10,078 nt of DNA from an uncultured bacterium (GTDB lineage: Bacteria > Planctomycetota > UBA8108). The stretch lies in the NCBI GenBank assembly GCA_913050545.1, contig CAJWZY010000051.1:1-10078 (forward strand), read 5' to 3'. Every line of letters begins with the position of its first letter. The first letter of the stretch is position 1. The position numbers were made by a program, and so were the translations under genes. The notes beneath the pieces are model-generated. The model made no database searches. It was not told the DNA's origin and saw only the letters and a list, made by a program, of their open reading frames with translations. Shown here piece after piece: positions 1 to 6,827 of the stretch.

Positions 1-32
1 CCTGACAGCGGCCACGCTGGTCGGCGTCGTTT

Positions 33-1133
33 ATGGCATTGGAACCGGCCGCTTCCAGCCAGCTTGTTTTTCTTGGTACCTATACCAGGGGTGGCGAGAG
101 CGAGGGGATCTACGTCTGCCGCCTTGATCTGGCCACTGGCGAGTTGAAGGATCTGAAGCTCGCCGCGAAGACGAGCAACCCATCCTTCCTCGCCATTCAC
201 CCTGGCCGGAAATTCCTCTACAGTGTCAGTGAGATCGCTGATTTTAACGGCAAGAGAACCGGCGCGGTCAGCGCCTTCTCTATCGACACCAGCAGCGGCA
301 AGCTTGGCTTTCTGAATAAGAAGCCCTCCGGGGGCGGTGGGCCCTGTCACCTGGTTGTAGACCAGGCGGGCAGCAATGTCCTGGTGGCAAACTACGGCGG
401 AGGCAGTGTCAATGTCCTTCCCATCGGAGCGGCCGGGAAGCTTGCCGATCCGACCGGTTTTATTCAGCACAAGGGTTCGAGTGTCAATCCGCGACGGCAG
501 AAAGGACCCCACGCTCATTCGATCAATCTCGATGTGAAGGGTAATTTTGCCTTCGCAGCAGACCTCGGCCTGGACAAGGTTCTCGTCTATCGCTTCGATG
601 GTTCAAAGGGCACCCTGGTGCCCAATAAGGTGCCGTCGGTTTCTGTGGCTCCCGGAGCAGGGCCCCGGCATTTTGCCTTTCGGCCCGATGGCCGTTTCGC
701 CTACGTGATCAACGAGATGGTCTCAACGGTTACGGCCTTTTCCTACGATGCAGCGGCCGGCGTCCTCTCTCCCATCCAGACGATCACTACCCTCCCGGAA
801 GATTTCAAGGGCAAGGGGAACAGCACTGCCGAGGTGCAGGTCTCGCCCAATGGGCGGTTACTTTTCGGCTCCAACCGGGGGCATGACAGCATCGCTGTCT
901 TCTCGATTGACAAGTCCACCGGCCGCCTGAGCTCACTTGGGAATCAGTCCACTGGCGGAAAGACCCCGCGTAATTTCGGGGTTGATCCGAGCGGGCGTTT
1001 CCTCCTGGCGGCCAACCAGAATTCGGGGACGGTTGTCGTTTTCCGGATTACCGAAAAGGGACTCTCCCGGACGAAGTTTACCCTCGAGGTTCCGCGGCCG
1101 GTCTGCGTTAAGTTTCTTCCAGTTACAGAATGA
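33..1133 (+). CDS. Lactonase-family seven-bladed beta-propeller protein (6-phosphogluconolactonase-like)
   Basis: The 366-residue product matches the lactonase/YbhE-type beta-propeller family (6-phosphogluconolactonase and related secreted lactonases). Blade signatures recur: LVFLGTYTRG near residue 11, NPSFLAIHP, GPCHLVVD, VANYGGGSVNV, GPHAHSI, GPRHFAFRPDGRFAYVINE, then VSPNGRLLFGSNRG, and a last blade with TPRNFGVDPSGRFLLAANQ. Length is normal for the family. In planctomycetes such proteins are often exported and sit among sugar-degradation genes; the substrate cannot be told from sequence. The start is doubtful. ATG 33 is the only start codon after an in-frame TGA at 3-5, but it has no Shine-Dalgarno sequence and gives no signal peptide. 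The adjacent frame just upstream reads LTAATLVGVV, like a signal-peptide core, so a 1-base frameshift near 30-32 may have removed the true N-terminus. The stop is TGA at 1131. Family call is confident; enzymatic role is inferred. Confidence 0.9.
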   Translation: MALEPAASSQLVFLGTYTRGGESEGIYVCRLDLATGELKDLKLAAKTSNPSFLAIHPGRKFLYSVSEIADFNGKRTGAVSAFSIDTSSGKLGFLNKKPSGGGGPCHLVVDQAGSNVLVANYGGGSVNVLPIGAAGKLADPTGFIQHKGSSVNPRRQKGPHAHSINLDVKGNFAFAADLGLDKVLVYRFDGSKGTLVPNKVPSVSVAPGAGPRHFAFRPDGRFAYVINEMVSTVTAFSYDAAAGVLSPIQTITTLPEDFKGKGNSTAEVQVSPNGRLLFGSNRGHDSIAVFSIDKSTGRLSSLGNQSTGGKTPRNFGVDPSGRFLLAANQNSGTVVVFRITEKGLSRTKFTLEVPRPVCVKFLPVTE

Positions 1134-1155
1134 AAAGAACCCGGTGTTTTCAGCG

Positions 1156-1186
1156 ATCCTGTAGCCCCGGGGAGGCGTTGCAGGAT
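1156..1186 (+). other. Intergenic 10-bp hairpin
   Basis: ATCCTGTAGC (1156-1165) pairs with GTTGCAGGAT (1177-1186), 10 pairs including two G-U wobbles, around an 11-base GC-rich loop. It lies in the 93-base gap between the lactonase stop and the next start. No T-run follows, so it is not a classical intrinsic terminator. It could be a U-less terminator or an mRNA-processing or stabilising hairpin. Confidence 0.35.
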
Positions 1187-1214
1187 AGAATGAGCAGCGC
1201 ATCCTGTGTTACCT

Positions 1215-1220
1215 GAGGAA
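1215..1220 (+). promoter_or_regulatory. Ribosome binding site (GAGGAA) of the large secreted protein
   Basis: GAGGAA ends 6 bases before ATG 1227 and supports that codon as the start; the encoded N-terminus is a good signal peptide. Confidence 0.7.
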
Positions 1221-1226
1221 GTTTGA

Positions 1227-4200
1227 ATGTTAAGGCTGGTATTCTCAACCCTGGTGGCCTTCGTAGTTTTCTGCCTGGCCCTCGACTGCCTTTTTCCTGC
1301 GGATCTGCAACGCTACGTTGCGGTTTTTTCCGATGGGTCCGTGCTTGAAGGGAACGCGCTTCAGAACTGGCACGATGCAAGGAGCAGGCCGGCACTGGAG
1401 GGCACCAGCCTCGATAATCCAGCCAACCCCCTGCGCTGGTTGAGAGACCGCAGCCTGCGGGGAAAGGCTTACAAGTCTTCTGCCGCCAGCTACGTCGAGT
1501 TTACCGGTGGGGATCGCCTCCCGGGCAAGGTTGTCAGCGTCATCTTTAATGACTATGGAGGGGCTCCATCCCACCTCCTGGTTGAGACCGAGGGGCAGTT
1601 TGCGAGGCCAGGGAGAATCGCCAGGAAACATGTTCGTGTTCTCTCCTCGAAGGTACAGAGGGTGGTCTGGGACAGGCTCGACAGGCGGCCCCTGACCCCG
1701 GGAGTTGCCTATCTCCGCAATGGACAGGCCTTAAATTTTCGACGGCTGCGCTGGGGCCAGGGAACGGTTTCAATCCTGCTCAGCGAGGGTGTCCGGGAAT
1801 TGTCCTTTGCCCAGATCGCGGAAATCCATCCGGTGGACACCGCCCCCTGGGAAACTTATTACGATGAGCTGGCGGTGTTGGATCCGAATCTCGAGGGGCG
1901 CCTTTTCAGGTTTGAAACCGTTGATGGGTTGGTCTCCACCTCCAGCAGGTCCCGTTTCCAGGCCCTTGCCTTCAGCTCCCATGAGGAGCAGGAGCGCCTT
2001 GAAAGGGTCCGGCTCTCACTGCAGGGGCAGCTGGCTAATTTTGAGAGGCAAAACCAGGCGTCCCTCAAGCGGATCGAGGATCTGCAGAAGAAGCTCGATG
2101 AAGAGCTGAAAAAGCAGGCCGATGCAGCCACCCCGGGTGGCAAGGACGAAAAAAAGACCAGGGATGCGACGGAGCGTTTTCTCTCCCAGATGGAAAAGAG
2201 GCTCCAGCGCCGCCTGGAAACTCATGACCGGCAGACCAGCACTCTTGAGAGGGCCAGGCTGCGTCAGCTGAAGAAGGTTCCCGATGAGACCAGGAAGGTC
2301 CAGCTCGAGGCGTTCAGCAAGGACCGCCTGCGCCAGAGAGGGCTGATCGAGAAGCAGATTGCCGACGAAGCGCGAAGAACGAAGGCCCAGCGGCAAGAAC
2401 AGGATCAGCGCAAAATCGACAGGTTGCGTGGACTCAAGCGGGATAATCTCAGGCGCCTGCAGAAATCGAAGACTGCGGACCAGCTTCGCCAGCGCATCGA
2501 TGAATACAACAACTGGCGCCTGGCGATGGAGCGGGTGGAGGAGAAGGTCGAGATGATCAAGGGTGGAGCCGGGGGGCCTGACAGCTGGCAGCACATGGTG
2601 CAGCCGGCCTGGTCACTGGATCCTCTCTGGGTTCCCTTCAACCAGATTCATACCTATCTGTTCTTCAAGCCCGAGGAGGTTCCTCTCTCCAGGTTTGCCC
2701 CGAATGAATACAAGGAAAGGCACTACCTTGCGAAGGCCGCCGGCTGGAGAGTTGACCGGAACACCCGGAACGCGTTTCTCGCCAGTGCTGCCCGGGAGTA
2801 CGGCTGGGGTTATTCCGTACATGCCTACAATGAAATGCATTTTGATCTGCCTGCCCTGGTTACCGGGTTCAGATCCCGGATCGGACTGGACCGCCAGGTG
2901 GGGGATGGGGGCTGTGTAATTGGCCGGGTTTTCCTTGGCACCAGTGACTCGAGTCCCCTCTACCAGAGCCCTTTTCTCGTTGGCAGCTGGCAGGCAGCTG
3001 ATACCGGCGAGCTGGTGTTGCCGGCTGCAGTAGAGGGCCGCAGGCGGCTGATCCTGCAGGCGGACACAGCGCATGACCAGGGGGTCTCCTCTGTCGATCC
3101 GTTCGATATCCGGGATATGGTGGACTGGCTGGAGCCGGTTCTCCGCCTTGACCGCCAACAGCTTGTTAAGATCGTGAAGGAGCGGATCCATCGTAACGTT
3201 CCCGCCTGGAAAGACTGGTCGCCGGTTCTCGGTAAGGGGGCTGTCTGCAGGTGGCAGATTCCGTTTGAGGACAGGGGTGAGGGTAAGTTCTTTCCCGCGG
3301 TATCTCTGCAGGGTGAGCCGATCCTCTTGAGTCGGCAGGTGCCGGCAGCTCCGTGGCGTAAGTGGCTGCAGGTGGACATGAGCGAGGTGAACGCCCTGCG
3401 GCCCGACTCTTCGATTCTCTCTGTGCGGGTAGATGGGCGGGAGCTCACGCCGGTAGAGCTGCCACTGCGCCAGCCCTGGCAGGTGGGCTCGATCCCCCTT
3501 GTGTACGACCTGGGGATTAACAAGGACTCATCGATCAAGGTCGAGGTTACGCAGAAACCCAGCGAGGAGGTGTTCTGCTGGCGCAAGCTGGAAATATCCA
3601 GGGACCTGCCGGCTGTTTACGGGTTGGCCACATTGCTGGATGAGGCTGGGGGAAAAGATCTGCAGCTCACCCAGGCTGTTGCCCGGGTGTTGAAGTCGGT
3701 TCGGCTCAACTTTGAAGAGAAGAAGACAGCTCTCGAGCTCTTCCGCCTGGGAGCGGAGATCAATTACCGGAAATCCTCGCCGATCGCGACCATCAAGCTC
3801 ATTGGCAGCAAGGATCTCTGGAAGGTCAGCTCGAGCCATTCCCAGCCCGGGCAGTTTGCTGTTGCTAATGCCGTTGATGGCAACCCCGCCACCCGCTGGA
3901 CCTCCCAGGCCAGCCAGCATCCCGGCATGTGGTTCCAGGTCGAGCTTCCTACTCCGACGGCTGTCGGCGGCGTCAGGCTGATCACCCATGGGACCAAGGA
4001 TCATCCGGTCAGCTACGATGTGAGAGCATCGACGGACGGGGTTAAGTGGTCCGGGTCGCTGGCCAAGGGGCTCGGCAGCTCCCCCGTGACAGAGACTGTC
4101 CTCGGGCCGGTGGACGCAAAGTTCATTCGTGTTCGCCAGACTGGGAAGACGACCCTGTGGTGGTCGATCAACGAGATTGACATCCTGGAGCCGGCGACAT

Positions 4201-4631
4201 CCGATGTGATCTCATCGGTCCTGCTGGGTGAAATGTGGAGTGGAGGAGATGAGGGCCTTGCCCTGCTTAAAAAGATTCCGACCCTGAACGTGGTCCATTT
4301 TTCCGGGCCGATCAGGAACAGTCCTGCGGCGCGGGCCGATCTGCAGGCAAGTATCGGCACCATCAACTTCGAGGAGCATGAATGTATCGCGTCTCACTCG
4401 GGGACCCCGATGTGCTCCTACAACATGATCAACAAGACGGGGAAGAATCTGACGGTTACCTGGGTCGGCTTTGATTCCAAGCCGGTGGGCTATCCCGACC
4501 TGGCGGCCGGTGAGAGCTCGATCAGGGCTTCTTACGTTGGCCACAGGTGGGAGGCGCGGATCGATGGTCGCCGGGTGGGCTTCTATGTTGTCGAGCCGGG
4601 ACTCGACTGGATTGTGATGGATGAAAAATAA
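1227..4631 (+). CDS. Giant secreted mosaic protein: coiled coil, NPCBM-like, F5/8 type C, LRR-like strip, C-terminal VHL-beta-like domain
   Basis: This 1134-residue protein is predicted to leave the cytoplasm: residues 1-25 form a signal peptide or N-terminal anchor with a hydrophobic core (LVAFVVFCLAL). Residues 30-235 hold repeated short beta units (SDGSVLEG 35-42, GGDRLPG 94-100, RNGQALN 164-170, VDGLVS 232-237). Residues about 252-446 form a long charged coiled coil rich in E, K, R and Q. Residues about 505-640 resemble an NPCBM carbohydrate-binding domain, ending with D-M-V-D-W-L-E-P. Residues about 855-990 are an F5/8 type C (discoidin) domain with AVDGNPATRWTS, WFQVELP and FIRVRQTG. 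Residues 995-1045 look like one or two leucine-rich repeats (EGLALLKKIPTLNVVHFSG). Residues about 1055-1134 align to the VHL beta domain. Probable role: extracellular or surface-held binding protein for glycans or glycoproteins; no catalytic site is recognised. The next gene follows 72 bases later. Confidence 0.93.
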   Translation: MLRLVFSTLVAFVVFCLALDCLFPADLQRYVAVFSDGSVLEGNALQNWHDARSRPALEGTSLDNPANPLRWLRDRSLRGKAYKSSAASYVEFTGGDRLPGKVVSVIFNDYGGAPSHLLVETEGQFARPGRIARKHVRVLSSKVQRVVWDRLDRRPLTPGVAYLRNGQALNFRRLRWGQGTVSILLSEGVRELSFAQIAEIHPVDTAPWETYYDELAVLDPNLEGRLFRFETVDGLVSTSSRSRFQALAFSSHEEQERLERVRLSLQGQLANFERQNQASLKRIEDLQKKLDEELKKQADAATPGGKDEKKTRDATERFLSQMEKRLQRRLETHDRQTSTLERARLRQLKKVPDETRKVQLEAFSKDRLRQRGLIEKQIADEARRTKAQRQEQDQRKIDRLRGLKRDNLRRLQKSKTADQLRQRIDEYNNWRLAMERVEEKVEMIKGGAGGPDSWQHMVQPAWSLDPLWVPFNQIHTYLFFKPEEVPLSRFAPNEYKERHYLAKAAGWRVDRNTRNAFLASAAREYGWGYSVHAYNEMHFDLPALVTGFRSRIGLDRQVGDGGCVIGRVFLGTSDSSPLYQSPFLVGSWQAADTGELVLPAAVEGRRRLILQADTAHDQGVSSVDPFDIRDMVDWLEPVLRLDRQQLVKIVKERIHRNVPAWKDWSPVLGKGAVCRWQIPFEDRGEGKFFPAVSLQGEPILLSRQVPAAPWRKWLQVDMSEVNALRPDSSILSVRVDGRELTPVELPLRQPWQVGSIPLVYDLGINKDSSIKVEVTQKPSEEVFCWRKLEISRDLPAVYGLATLLDEAGGKDLQLTQAVARVLKSVRLNFEEKKTALELFRLGAEINYRKSSPIATIKLIGSKDLWKVSSSHSQPGQFAVANAVDGNPATRWTSQASQHPGMWFQVELPTPTAVGGVRLITHGTKDHPVSYDVRASTDGVKWSGSLAKGLGSSPVTETVLGPVDAKFIRVRQTGKTTLWWSINEIDILEPATSDVISSVLLGEMWSGGDEGLALLKKIPTLNVVHFSGPIRNSPAARADLQASIGTINFEEHECIASHSGTPMCSYNMINKTGKNLTVTWVGFDSKPVGYPDLAAGESSIRASYVGHRWEARIDGRRVGFYVVEPGLDWIVMDEK
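4398..4628 (+). other. VHL-beta-like domain at the C-terminus of the large secreted protein
   Basis: Residues 1068-1108 align without gaps to human VHL residues 77-117, by my own recall of the human sequence, with 14 identities in 41 positions. All five residues usually named for the HIF hydroxyproline pocket are kept: VHL W88, Y98, S111, H115 and W117 correspond to W1079, Y1089, S1102, H1106 and W1108. F91, D92, P95, P99, G104 and G114 are also kept. The domain ends the protein, with no sign of the alpha domain that binds elongin C in animals. Two cysteines (1053, 1063) just before the match could form a disulfide outside the cytoplasm. Hydroxyproline binding is an inference. Confidence 0.75.
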
Positions 4632-4690
4632 GTTCGGGCTGCTCCTGCTAAGGCTTCCCCCCGGAGGCTTGTGCGGGATGCCCCTTGCCT

Positions 4691-4695
4691 GGGAG
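4691..4695 (+). promoter_or_regulatory. Ribosome binding site (GGGAG) favouring GTG 4704
   Basis: GGGAG ends 8 bases before GTG 4704. The competing upstream start, GTG 4671, has GGAGG only 3 bases away, which is too close for good initiation, and adds 11 residues without domain character. This spacing is why I chose 4704. Confidence 0.5.
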
Positions 4696-4703
4696 ATCGA
4701 CAA

Positions 4704-5969
4704 GTGAGCGGAGCCACTCATTATTGCCTGCGCTGTTACAAGGAGATGGAGATTGCCGTAGCTGGAGAAGATGGGGGCGCTGAAGGCAAAAACGAAGCCC
4801 CCACAGCTGAAGCTTCTTGTGTGCACTGTGACCACTCCTTCGATCCACAGGATGAGAAGACCTTTGTTTCTTTCGATGTCCTGTCGCCCTGGGCTGCCTA
4901 CCTGCTTGCTTTTCTTGTGCTGTTGTTTGGTGCGGGTTTTATCCTGGGCCTGGCGGAGGATAATCCGATGAGCAACTTCTCAGGAACGGAGTTTGAAGCG
5001 GCCGCGGCGGGCGACAGCTTCTCCGACACCCGGCAGCATATCGGGTGGGCACTGGTCTTTGGCCTGCCGATCTGCCTGGGGGCGGTGCTGGGTTATACCT
5101 CGAGCCCGAGGCGTTTCAAGATCTGGCAAAAGTTCATCTTCGGCATCCTGTTGTTCTGTGGGTTGATGGTCACTGTAGGGCTGATTTCCCAACTGCGATT
5201 ATTTGGTGCCCCTGCACGCGGCTTCGGCATGGGGGTCTTCTGCATGGTGATGCTGGGGCTGGTTTTTATACTGCCCTTCATGCTGGGCGACTGGCTTGGC
5301 TATGCGATTCGGCGCCGGGACGAGAGGAAGAAGCGAAACTGGAAATGGGTGAAGGTGGTGGTTTTCCTGCTGCTTCCCTTCGGGCTTGATGCCGTTGAAC
5401 GCCTGGTTCCCCGTGGTGAGGACCTGGCTGTTGTCGAGACGCAGGCCGTTTTCGAGGTTCCGCAGGAGCGCGCCTGGAACTCGATTGTCTTTTACGAGCA
5501 GATTGAGCATGAGCCCCCGTTCCTTTTGCGGCTGGCTCTTCCGCGTCCGGTGGGGACTGTTGGTGTAAAGGCCGCTGTCGGTGACACCAGTCGCTGCGAG
5601 TATGAAAACGGCTACCTGGTCAAGAAGGTTACCGAGCGTGAAGAGGGCCGGGTGCTGGGCTTCCGGGTCATTGAACAGAAGCTCCACTTCGAGCACGATC
5701 TTGAGCTTCGCGATGGCAGCTTCCGGTTGGAGCCCGGGCCTGAACCTGGCACGACCCTGGTCACCCTGGAGACCACCTACAGGCGCTTGACCTACCCGGC
5801 GTTCATCTGGCAACCGGTGGAGACCCTGGTCCTTCATACTCTCCATGGGCATGTCCTTGAGGGTATGCGCGCCAATGCGGAAAAAGAGATCACGGTCGAG
5901 CCCGGGGCGGAGATCCCCGGTCCCGTGGGCCTGCTGGAATTTCCGGGGCGCCGGGAATCGGCCAGGTAA
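4704..5969 (+). CDS. Zinc-ribbon, multi-pass membrane protein with C-terminal SRPBCC-like domain
   Basis: From GTG 4704 the product has 421 residues. Near the N-terminus two CxxC pairs (C8/C11 and C39/C42, in YCLRCYKE and SCVHCDHSF) form a probable zinc ribbon. Hydrophobic segments follow at about 63-83, 113-130, 142-162, 173-197 and 216-228, so five membrane helices are likely. The last third (about 240-395) resembles the SRPBCC/polyketide-cyclase-like fold: a leading beta strand and helix (VFEVPQERAWNSIVFYEQI), a run of strands including EEGRVLGFRVIEQ and TTLVTLETTYRR, then a long C-terminal helix with HVLEGMRANAEKEI. Such domains bind hydrophobic ligands in a cavity. I do not recognise a named family for the whole protein. 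It could sense or carry a lipid-like ligand at the membrane, but that is inference. An alternative start is GTG 4671 (432 residues). It follows the large secreted protein by 72 bases and may share its transcript. Confidence 0.85.
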   Translation: MSGATHYCLRCYKEMEIAVAGEDGGAEGKNEAPTAEASCVHCDHSFDPQDEKTFVSFDVLSPWAAYLLAFLVLLFGAGFILGLAEDNPMSNFSGTEFEAAAAGDSFSDTRQHIGWALVFGLPICLGAVLGYTSSPRRFKIWQKFIFGILLFCGLMVTVGLISQLRLFGAPARGFGMGVFCMVMLGLVFILPFMLGDWLGYAIRRRDERKKRNWKWVKVVVFLLLPFGLDAVERLVPRGEDLAVVETQAVFEVPQERAWNSIVFYEQIEHEPPFLLRLALPRPVGTVGVKAAVGDTSRCEYENGYLVKKVTEREEGRVLGFRVIEQKLHFEHDLELRDGSFRLEPGPEPGTTLVTLETTYRRLTYPAFIWQPVETLVLHTLHGHVLEGMRANAEKEITVEPGAEIPGPVGLLEFPGRRESAR

Positions 5970-6007
5970 GTGACCTCATTGCGATTCGTTCATCTACAAT
6001 CCTCATC

Positions 6008-6013
6008 GGGAGA
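6008..6013 (+). promoter_or_regulatory. Ribosome binding site (GGGAGA) of the DUF1080 gene
   Basis: GGGAGA lies 12 bases before ATG 6026, which is rather long spacing. In-frame ATG codons at 6038 and 6047 also give workable signal peptides, so the exact start is uncertain by a few codons. Confidence 0.4.
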
Positions 6014-6025
6014 CTGTTTTCATTC

Positions 6026-6712
6026 ATGGGTACTCAAATGACCAGGATGGCTTTGTTTGCGGCATTGGTCCCCGCCTGTGTTTTTCTTTTTTCCGCCGAC
6101 GAGAAATTCAAATCCCTCTTTGATGGAAAGAGTCTCGATGGGTGGGTCCAGCATGGGGGCAAGGCGACCTACAAGATCGAGAAGGGAGTGATCGTCGGGA
6201 CCGCGGTCCCCGCCACACCCAACAGCTTTCTCTGCACCCGCAAGCACTATGGAGACTTTATCCTGGAGCTCGAGTTCAAGGTCGACCCGGTGCTTAATTC
6301 CGGAGTCCAGGTTCGCAGCCATGTCTACGAAAAGGACACGGAGGTCGAGATCCGGGGAAAAAAGCGCAAGAAGAAGGCCGGGACCGTCTACGGCTACCAG
6401 GTGGAGATTGATCCATCGGAGAGGGCCTATTCCGGGGGCGTCTACGATGAGGCGCGCCGGGGCTGGCTGAATGATCTCAAGGACAATGAGCCGGCGCGTA
6501 AGGCTTTCAAACAGGGTGAGTGGAACAGCTTTCGGATCATCTGCAAAGGCGATTCGATCAGGACCTGGATCAATGGTGTCGCTGCCGCTGATCTGAAGGA
6601 TTCCAAGACGGCAAAGGGTTTTATCGGCTTGCAGGTCCACGGCGTGGGCAAACACAAGGATCGAGTCGGCAAGCAGGTTTGCTGGCGTAATATCCGGATC
6701 AGGGAGCTTTGA
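6026..6712 (+). CDS. DUF1080 (3-keto-disaccharide hydrolase-like) secreted protein
   Basis: The 228-residue product shows the DUF1080 concanavalin-like jelly-roll, a family common in planctomycetes and named in Pfam as 3-keto-disaccharide hydrolase. Family landmarks appear in order: LFDGKSLDGW (31-40), YGDFILELEFKVDP and NSGVQVRS (91-98), GYQVEID (123-129), GGVYDEARRGWLND, GEWNSFRI (164-171), WINGV (181-185), GFIGLQVHG (198-206), and the closing strand WRNIRIREL. Residues 1-24 are a signal peptide with a hydrophobic core (MALFAALVPACVFLFSA), so the protein acts outside the cytoplasm. A lysine-rich insert (about 110-117) sits before GYQVEI. It begins 56 bases after the preceding gene. Role inferred: binding or cleaving a sugar or glycan substrate. 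Catalysis by this particular copy cannot be shown from sequence. Confidence 0.93.
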   Translation: MGTQMTRMALFAALVPACVFLFSADEKFKSLFDGKSLDGWVQHGGKATYKIEKGVIVGTAVPATPNSFLCTRKHYGDFILELEFKVDPVLNSGVQVRSHVYEKDTEVEIRGKKRKKKAGTVYGYQVEIDPSERAYSGGVYDEARRGWLNDLKDNEPARKAFKQGEWNSFRIICKGDSIRTWINGVAAADLKDSKTAKGFIGLQVHGVGKHKDRVGKQVCWRNIRIREL

Positions 6713-6749
6713 GCGCCATCAGGGGAAGAAGGCCCTGGATTCGAATTCC

Positions 6750-6778
6750 TTGTTTTGGCAGGGGAGAGCTTGTATTCT
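6750..6778 (+). promoter_or_regulatory. Candidate sigma70-type promoter of the thioredoxin-like gene
   Basis: TTGTTT (6750-6755) and TATTCT (6773-6778) are separated by 17 bases. Transcription would start some 40 bases before ATG 6828, and the leader would carry the hairpin at 6788-6802. Both boxes are partial matches, so this is a suggestion. Confidence 0.35.
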
Positions 6779-6787
6779 CAGGGCTGA

Positions 6788-6802
6788 GTGGAGAAGCTCC
6801 AC
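6788..6802 (+). other. Perfect 6-bp hairpin in the leader of the thioredoxin-like gene
   Basis: GTGGAG (6788-6793) and CTCCAC (6797-6802) pair around AAG. An A-rich run, not a T-run, follows, so it does not look like a terminator for the preceding gene. It may be a 5' leader structure upstream of the ribosome binding site. Confidence 0.35.
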
Positions 6803-6815
6803 GGAATAAAAAATT

Positions 6816-6820
6816 AAGGA
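6816..6820 (+). promoter_or_regulatory. Ribosome binding site (AAGGA) for ATG 6828
   Basis: AAGGA ends 7 bases before ATG 6828. This good spacing shows that translation is set up to begin upstream of the in-frame TGA, at a signal peptide, and not at the later ATG 7113. Confidence 0.7.
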
Positions 6821-6827
6821 ATACCTT

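Noticed and set aside
2..127. 3' end of an upstream gene in the base-2 frame overlapping the lactonase-like gene.
   Set aside because: The overlap would be about 95 bases, and after the hydrophobic stretch this frame turns into out-of-frame propeller sequence; a frameshifted signal peptide is more likely.
2016..2594. A 192-codon minus strand frame inside the large secreted protein.
   Set aside because: Antisense to the coiled-coil region; its leucine-rich product simply mirrors E/K/Q/R codons on the other strand.
4671..4703. Upstream GTG start for the zinc-ribbon membrane protein.
   Set aside because: GGAGG is only 3 bases before it, and the 11 added residues show no domain character; GTG 4704 has GGGAG at 8 bases and starts just before the first CxxC. 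Not excluded.
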